From: Vreelandella rituensis
GTDB taxonomy: Bacteria > Pseudomonadota > Gammaproteobacteria > Pseudomonadales > Halomonadaceae
Length of the DNA stretch: 58,621 bases
Direction: 5' to 3'
Assembly (NCBI RefSeq): GCF_003336665.1
Contig: NZ_QPIJ01000020.1
Coordinates: 1 to 58,621 of the forward strand
Shown: in pieces, positions 54,686 through 58,621 of the stretch
Layout: each line of letters starts with the position of its first letter
Position numbering within the stretch: position 1 is the first letter of the stretch
Notes under the pieces: model-generated
The model's input: the letters and a program-made list of their open reading frames with translations, nothing else
The model's database searches: none
Told to the model about the DNA's origin: nothing
Made by a program: the position numbers and the translations under genes

Positions 54686-55138
54686 TTACTTCTTGTTGAC
54701 CGGGCCGCTGTCCTGGCGAGTCACGCGGGAGCCTCGCGGACGCACATACAATACCAGCGCATGGTCGACCAGTTCATAGCCATGTTCTTCGGCAATTTCC
54801 TGCTGACGGCGCTCGATGATGGGGTCCACGAACTCGATGATCTCGCCACTCTCCAGGCACACCATGTGGTCGTGATGATCTTCCTGGGTCATTTCGAAAA
54901 CCGCATGACCGCCATCAAAATTATGACGAATCACCAGTCCTGCCGACTCGAACTGAGTCAGCACCCGGTAAACGGTTGCAAGACCTACGTCTTCACCCGT
55001 ATCGATGAGTGTTTTATACACTTCTTCGGCACTCAGATGGTGCTGGCCGGAAGCATTTTCGAGGATTTGCAGGATCTTAACGCGCGGCAGGGTGACTTTC
55101 AGCCCGGCTTTGCGTAATTCATGGTTCTGATGGGCCAT
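54686..55138 (-). CDS. fur: Ferric uptake regulator Fur
   Basis: Iron-responsive repressor, 150 residues: N-terminal winged helix (KVTLPRVKILQIL, TVYRVLTQFESAGLV) and metal-binding C-terminal domain with HHDHMVCLESGEIIEF. The CxxC pairs of E. coli Fur are absent (only one Cys in this segment), as in Pseudomonas Fur, so no structural zinc-cysteine site is expected. The C-terminus carries a basic tail. I chose ATG 55138 (MAHQNHELRKAGLKVT). Divergent from bamE, the usual arrangement. Confidence 0.95.
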   Translation of the reverse strand: MAHQNHELRKAGLKVTLPRVKILQILENASGQHHLSAEEVYKTLIDTGEDVGLATVYRVLTQFESAGLVIRHNFDGGHAVFEMTQEDHHDHMVCLESGEIIEFVDPIIERRQQEIAEEHGYELVDHALVLYVRPRGSRVTRQDSGPVNKK

Positions 55139-55210
55139 GGTTGCTCTTCGCAGTGACAGGTTAGGTCGGGTATGATCAACCGAAACCACGATAGTGAAGA
55201 ACAGGCCCAA

Positions 55211-55687
55211 ATGCAAAAGTTGACTAGAATAGTAGCGCTTTCCGTTACCCTTTCCGCCACCGTGCTGGTAGCCAGTGGCTGTAGCTATGTAGGGGTATAC
55301 AAGCGGGATTTACCTCAAGGCAACTTGGTGACCCAAGGGATGGTCAGCCAATTACAACCCGGCATGACTCAGGAGCAAGTCACCTACCTTATGGGCAGTC
55401 CCCTGCTGCAGGCTCCTTTCGACAGCAACGAATGGGACTACGTCTTTCGGCTCGATAAAGCCTATGAAGGTGTAGAGCAGCGTCGTGTCACCTTGGTATT
55501 CGGGGAGGACGGCCGCCTGGAGCAGATTCAGCGCGAGGGGAACATGACCGGGGATCTCGACCTTCCCACGGCTGAAGATCGCGCACCCGCAAGACAGCGC
55601 GGCGTTCTGGATGAACCCTTGCCGGAGACACCACGCACAGCGCCTGACCCGGAGCCAGTGCCGATCTATGTCCCCGACGAAGGGTAA
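55211..55687 (+). CDS. bamE: Outer membrane protein assembly factor BamE (OmlA/SmpA)
   Basis: A small outer-membrane lipoprotein of the BAM complex. A signal peptide with lipobox LVASGC (lipidated Cys about residue 23) precedes a BamE domain (GMVSQLQPGMTQEQVTYLMGSPL, then WDYVFR). The proline-rich C-terminal tail (about 115-158) is longer than in E. coli BamE. ATG 55211 is used; a 13-codon extension is unsupported. It overlaps the convergent rnfH by 22 bp. Confidence 0.93.
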   Translation: MQKLTRIVALSVTLSATVLVASGCSYVGVYKRDLPQGNLVTQGMVSQLQPGMTQEQVTYLMGSPLLQAPFDSNEWDYVFRLDKAYEGVEQRRVTLVFGEDGRLEQIQREGNMTGDLDLPTAEDRAPARQRGVLDEPLPETPRTAPDPEPVPIYVPDEG

Positions 55688-55989
55688 ACAGTCGCCTGGC
55701 GGCGTGCGCGCGCCAGGCGGGCCTGCTTAGGGTCAATCAACAGAGGGCGATACACCTCAACCCGCTCGCCTTCGCGCAATGGCTGCGTATCAGGGTCGCG
55801 CAGCGCCTTGCCGAAAATCCCCAAGGTTGCCTGACTAAAGGTTTCCACCGGTAGTTCCGGGAAGAAATGCGGCAATTGCGCAAGATTCACCGCCTCGCGG
55901 GCGGTGGTACCCTCCGTCACGTACAAGGCAACAATCCGCTGCTTGTGAGGCAGTGCAAAAGCGACTTCCACTCGCAGCTCAGCGGCCAT
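55666..55989 (-). CDS. rnfH: RnfH family protein
   Basis: A 107-residue beta-grasp (ubiquitin-like) protein. The conserved parts are VEVAFALPHKQ at the start and GERVEVYRPLLIDPKQARLARARR near the end. Function is uncertain; it pairs with ratA, where a toxin-antitoxin-like role was once proposed. ATG 55989 aligns with E. coli YfjF/RnfH; ATG 55998 is possible. The gene overlaps ratA by 11 bp. Confidence 0.9.
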   Translation of the reverse strand: MAAELRVEVAFALPHKQRIVALYVTEGTTAREAVNLAQLPHFFPELPVETFSQATLGIFGKALRDPDTQPLREGERVEVYRPLLIDPKQARLARARRQATVYPSSGT

Positions 55990-56413
55990 ACAGCTCATCG
56001 GCCCGCTGATGGAAAGCGTCGACCAACTGCCCGGCGATCTGCTGAAAAATCTTGCCGAATGCCATACTCAGCAAGCGGTTGGAAAACTCGAACTCCATCT
56101 CCAGGCTGATCTTGCACACGCCCTCGCCCACCGGCATGAACCGCCAATGGCCTTTCAAATGCTTGAAAGGGCCCTTGACCAGCATCATGTCGATTCGCTC
56201 GGGTGACTCCAGGTCATTGCGTGTGGTGATGGTCTGCTCGACGCCTGCGCGCCCCAGGGTCATTTCTCCTATCAGGTGTGTCTCGTCGCGCTCAAGCAAA
56301 CGCGCTCGCCGACAGCCGGGCAGGAACTCTGGATAATGCTCGAAGTCATTAACCAGTTCGAACATTTGTTTAGGAGTGTGCCGCACCAAGGCGGAACGAT
56401 TGACGGTTGGCAT
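55979..56413 (-). CDS. ratA: RatA family ribosome-associated protein
   Basis: A 144-residue START-like (SRPBCC/COQ10-type) protein. Marks are FELVNDFEHYPEFLPGCRRA and a GPFKHLKGHWRF block. E. coli RatA was reported to block 70S formation, but a ubiquinone-related role has been suggested for the family. GAGAGG precedes ATG 56413. It pairs with rnfH and is divergent from smpB, as in E. coli. Confidence 0.92.
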   Translation of the reverse strand: MPTVNRSALVRHTPKQMFELVNDFEHYPEFLPGCRRARLLERDETHLIGEMTLGRAGVEQTITTRNDLESPERIDMMLVKGPFKHLKGHWRFMPVGEGVCKISLEMEFEFSNRLLSMAFGKIFQQIAGQLVDAFHQRADELYGR

Positions 56414-56538
56414 TGACCTCTCCGCTGACTTCACAGTGCCCAAGGCGTATCATGGGAATTATTTTCCAGGCCTTGAATGGTATCACGCCTTCCTATTCAA
56501 CCAAGGATAGGCAATCGACAGAGCAAACATGAGGTTCC

Positions 56539-57030
56539 ATGGCCACAAAGAAAGGTAAAAACAAGGGTACCGGCACCAGCGTCATTGCCCAGAACAAGAA
56601 AGCGCGCTTTGAATATCATATCGACGAGACATTCGAAGCGGGATTGGTTCTGGCGGGCTGGGAAGTCAAAAGCCTGCGTGCCGGCAAGGCACAATTGACC
56701 GACACCTACATTCTGATTCGTAATGGCGAGGCCTGGCTGCTGGGCTGTCATATCATGCCGCTGAATACTGCCAGCACCCATGAACTCGCCGACCCTACCC
56801 GTACGCGTAAGCTTCTGTTGCATAAAAAGGAAATTGCCAAGCTCTTTTCGATCACCCAGGACAAGGGGCATACCTGCGTGCCGCTCAAACTGTTCTGGAA
56901 ACGCAACAAGGTAAAGTGCGACCTGGCGTTGGTCACCGGCAAGAAGCTGCACGACAAACGTGCCACGGAGAAAGACCGCGACTGGACGCGTCAAAAAGGG
57001 CGCATCATGCGGGAACAAAACAAGGCATGA
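56539..57030 (+). CDS. smpB: SsrA-binding protein SmpB
   Basis: Partner of tmRNA in ribosome rescue. The 163-residue oligonucleotide-binding fold has [29 protein letters not shown] at the start and the basic C-terminal tail ([14 protein letters not shown]) that enters the mRNA channel. GAGG precedes ATG 56539. The ssrA gene follows 140 bp downstream. Confidence 0.97.
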   Translation: MATKKGKNKGTGTSVIAQNKKARFEYHIDETFEAGLVLAGWEVKSLRAGKAQLTDTYILIRNGEAWLLGCHIMPLNTASTHELADPTRTRKLLLHKKEIAKLFSITQDKGHTCVPLKLFWKRNKVKCDLALVTGKKLHDKRATEKDRDWTRQKGRIMREQNKA

Positions 57031-57127
57031 TGGGTCTATCTTCTCAAGAAACGACACTTCTGGTAGAAAGAAAAAGATCGGGAGTCGACAAAAAAGTCGC
57101 AGCATGCGGAACCGAATACAGCATCGC

Positions 57128-57156
57128 TGGTCAATGTGATACAAGCGCGTTAGAAT
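57128..57156 (+). promoter_or_regulatory. Putative ssrA promoter
   Basis: TGGTCA (57128-57133), a 17-bp spacer and TAGAAT (57151-57156) lie just before the mature tmRNA 5' end at 57170. Confidence 0.55.
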
Positions 57157-57169
57157 GGCGCTTGATTAA

Positions 57170-57550
57170 GGGGGCGACATGGTTTCGACGCCGGTGACAA
57201 CCCCTGCGGTGCATGCCGAGAGCGTGATGTATCTCGTAAATCCAACATCACGACAAATAGTCGCAAACGACGACAACTACGCTCAGGGCGCGCTGGCAGC
57301 TTAATAGCTGTTAGCTTCTTGTCCGGCCCCGAAGTGCTGTGCCCATTCAGCACGGACGGGATACGAGCTAAAAATAATGGGATCGCAGTTGGTGGTGTCT
57401 TCGCGCCAATTGCTAAACCTTAAGAAGGCTCGCGTTACTGGATCCTGATCGTCGGAGCCGGTAGCGTTAAAATAAATGACGTAATCTAAGCATGTAGAGC
57501 CAATGGGCGAGTGCTGGCGGACGCGGGTTCAATTCCCGCCGCCTCCACCA
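57170..57550 (+). ncRNA. ssrA: Transfer-messenger RNA (tmRNA)
   Basis: Rescues stalled ribosomes and tags the nascent protein. The 5' end GGGGGCG pairs with the 3' CGCCTCC before ACCA, forming the tRNA-Ala-like domain with a T arm GGGTTCAATTCCC. The tag frame resumes at GCA 57263 and reads ANDDNYAQGALAA, ending at TAA 57302-57304. The one-piece form, 381 nt long, follows smpB. Confidence 0.96.
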
Positions 57551-57567
57551 AACAAGTCGACAAATCA

Positions 57568-57590
57568 AGCACCTACGGGTGCTTTTTTTG
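57568..57590 (+). terminator. Terminator after ssrA
   Basis: Stem AGCACC/GGTGCT with a TACG tetraloop is followed by six or seven T. Confidence 0.85.
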
Positions 57591-57698
57591 TTTATTAGCC
57601 AACCTATTAGCCTGTCCTGTCCTGCAAGCAGGCAGCCATTGATCTTGCCCAGCAGCAGTGGACATCCCGTTAAGGTATTACACTCAACGAGGTGACCC

Positions 57699-57803
57699 AT
57701 GGCAAAGCAAGCTACCCCGATGAAGAAGACCCGTGCCCGTTACTCCGATGCCTACCGCGAGGAAGCTCTTGCTCTTGCCCTCGCCATCGGCTTGAACGAC
57801 TAG
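57699..57803 (+). pseudogene. IS3-family OrfA-like N-terminal fragment
   Basis: A 34-codon frame behind a GAGG ribosome site encodes KKTRARYSDAYREEALALAL, which resembles the start of IS3-type transposase OrfA proteins, and then stops at TAG. No full OrfA helix-turn-helix or leucine zipper follows in any frame. I read it as the remains of an insertion sequence next to the tmRNA gene; a short unrelated peptide cannot be excluded. Confidence 0.5.
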
Positions 57804-57989
57804 AAACAGCGCTACCGGGGTTGCCTGGGCCAGCTCAGGTTGATGAAAAGCCTCCCGTGACTAAGCCAGCAAAACCACCTGGTAGTTTTGCTGATCTGGC
57901 AGCGATATTCGAGGCCCGCACCCGGAAGTAGAAATTCCCGCCCCTTGTGGAAGACCAAGCCGGTTTGTCTGTCGAAGAACAAGGAAGAA
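57804..57989. other. Intergenic remnant with no clear gene
   Basis: A frame over 57830-57931 encodes a Pro/Lys-rich stretch and then SFADLAAIFEARTRK, but it has no start of its own and no family I recognise. The stretch is probably degenerate mobile DNA continuing from the transposase fragment. Confidence 0.4.
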
Positions 57990-58229
57990 TCAGGCTACTT
58001 CTTCGAACAGTCCCATAACAAAGTCCATTTCATGGGTAAGTTTTTTGAGCAGCTGATGCCGTTGATCGTCGGCTATATTCCGGGCGTTATCGTAGTTCAA
58101 TTCAATCTCTTTGAGCGTGGCAAGAATATGCGAAAGCACTAAGTCAGCCCTTTCCGCTGTCGTAATTTCCGAAGGAAAATACCAAGAAGACCCATCTGCG
58201 AGGTCAACGCGAATCGATTGATCGGTCAT
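57990..58229 (-). CDS. Small protein of unknown function
   Basis: A 79-residue protein beginning MTDQSIRVDLADGSSW. It is acidic, with a likely beta-hairpin at the N-terminus and a helical part from about residue 25 to the end (LSHILATLKEIELNYDNARN). GGAG lies 6-7 bases before ATG 58229; an ATG two codons upstream is too close to that site. I do not recognise the family. It sits in the accessory stretch after the tmRNA gene. Confidence 0.55.
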   Translation of the reverse strand: MTDQSIRVDLADGSSWYFPSEITTAERADLVLSHILATLKEIELNYDNARNIADDQRHQLLKKLTHEMDFVMGLFEEVA

Positions 58230-58501
58230 GCTCATTCTCCAAATTTGGAGGGTTTGATGGGAAAGGATCGGAGAGGGATAGAGAATAAAAATTGCCCTGT
58301 TTTCTAGCCTGCCCGCAGGGCAATGGAAATTGGTGAGGACCAGCCTCCGGCCAAAATCGAGCGCATCCTTGCTCGCGACCTTTTATATACGATAAGCGAC
58401 TGTCCTCGTGGAAACATTAACCTAGTTTAGTTACTAATTATGCTTAGAATTTTGCCTGAGCATTCTCATAAACTCACTATTACCCGCCATTGATATGCAG
58501 T
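58230..58501. other. Non-coding stretch with one hairpin
   Basis: I see no gene. A 9-bp inverted repeat ATTGCCCTG/CAGGGCAAT (58291-58299 and 58316-58324) could be a hairpin; the rest is AT-rich without a recognised signal. Confidence 0.5.
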
Positions 58502-58581
58502 ATGAACTACCACGCCTAAGCGGCTGCGCCGTTAGACGTGGTTTCACTCGCTCGTTGGCGAGCTTCCAATGTCAACGGGTG
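58502..58581. repeat. 80-bp perfect repeat, copy 2 (IS200/IS605-end-like)
   Basis: Identical at all 80 positions to 24103-24182, with the same two hairpins and the TCAA near its 3' side. The flanks differ completely on both sides. It lies in the accessory stretch, and the window ends 40 bp later, so any linked transposase would be off the right edge. Confidence 0.7.
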
Positions 58582-58621
58582 ATCAATGTGCGTAATTGAC
58601 ATGGGCGTGTCCACAACGCCC

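Noticed and set aside
57933..57942. AATTCCCGCC, the same 10 bases as in the tmRNA T arm, as a possible att duplication.
   Set aside because: Only 10 bp, the flanking bases do not match, and no integrase lies between the two copies.

Overview
The window reads as a chromosomal segment of a gammaproteobacterium close to Halomonas (Halomonadaceae). The reasons are moderate-high G+C, Pseudomonas-like gene order, a Fur protein without the structural-zinc cysteines, a metX/metW pair, cbrA/cbrB, and a tmRNA tag read as ANDDNYAQGALAA. The genus is inferred from protein character and gene order; no 16S sequence is inside the window. Almost everything is core genome. Only the last ~1.1 kb, after the tmRNA gene, looks accessory.

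Layout. 1-283: leader and promoter of a leftward rRNA operon whose 16S gene lies off the left edge. 284-11.5 kb: tyrS, anmK, pilU/pilT, yggS-proC-yggT, metX-metW, a DUF4426 protein, sfsA and an aminotransferase. 11.6-22.6 kb (rightward): dksA, gluQ, a 58-aa membrane protein, cbrA-cbrB, a long intergenic region, pcnB-folK-panB-panC-panD. 22.7-24 kb: an acetyl-CoA acetyltransferase. 24.2-46.5 kb (leftward): dapB, carA-carB-greA, (yhbY rightward), rlmE, ftsH, folP-glmM-tpiA-secG, tRNA-Leu(GAG), tRNA-fMet, rimP-nusA-infB-rbfA-truB-rpsO-pnp. 46.6-48.6 kb: one unusual fusion gene. 48.7-57.5 kb: dnaJ-dnaK-grpE, recN, fur, bamE, rnfH-ratA, smpB and ssrA. 57.6-58.6 kb: transposase remnant, a small unknown gene and the second copy of an 80-bp repeat.

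Two things stand out. (1) The 850-bp gap between cbrB and pcnB holds a strong candidate for a CrcZ-type Hfq-titrating small RNA. There is a near-consensus sigma-54 promoter, TGTTAC/GTAACA half-sites upstream, six AAYAAYAA-type (CA) motifs, most of them in hairpin loops, and an intrinsic terminator. With CbrA (transporter-like sensor kinase) and CbrB (GAFTGA-containing sigma-54 activator) this would form a complete carbon catabolite repression switch outside Pseudomonas/Azotobacter. (2) The 651-aa gene at 46647-48602 joins an N-terminal Clp1/Grc3-type polynucleotide 5'-kinase-like P-loop domain to a C-terminal RNase Z-like metallo-beta-lactamase domain. I know of no characterised protein with this architecture; a role in RNA end processing or repair is inferred.

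Other points are a terminator-type attenuator in the carA leader, a 15-bp tandem duplication that seems to have moved the carA start codon, an 80-bp perfect two-copy repeat resembling an IS200/IS605 end, and well-formed sigma-32 (grpE), LexA-type (recN) and rrn promoters.
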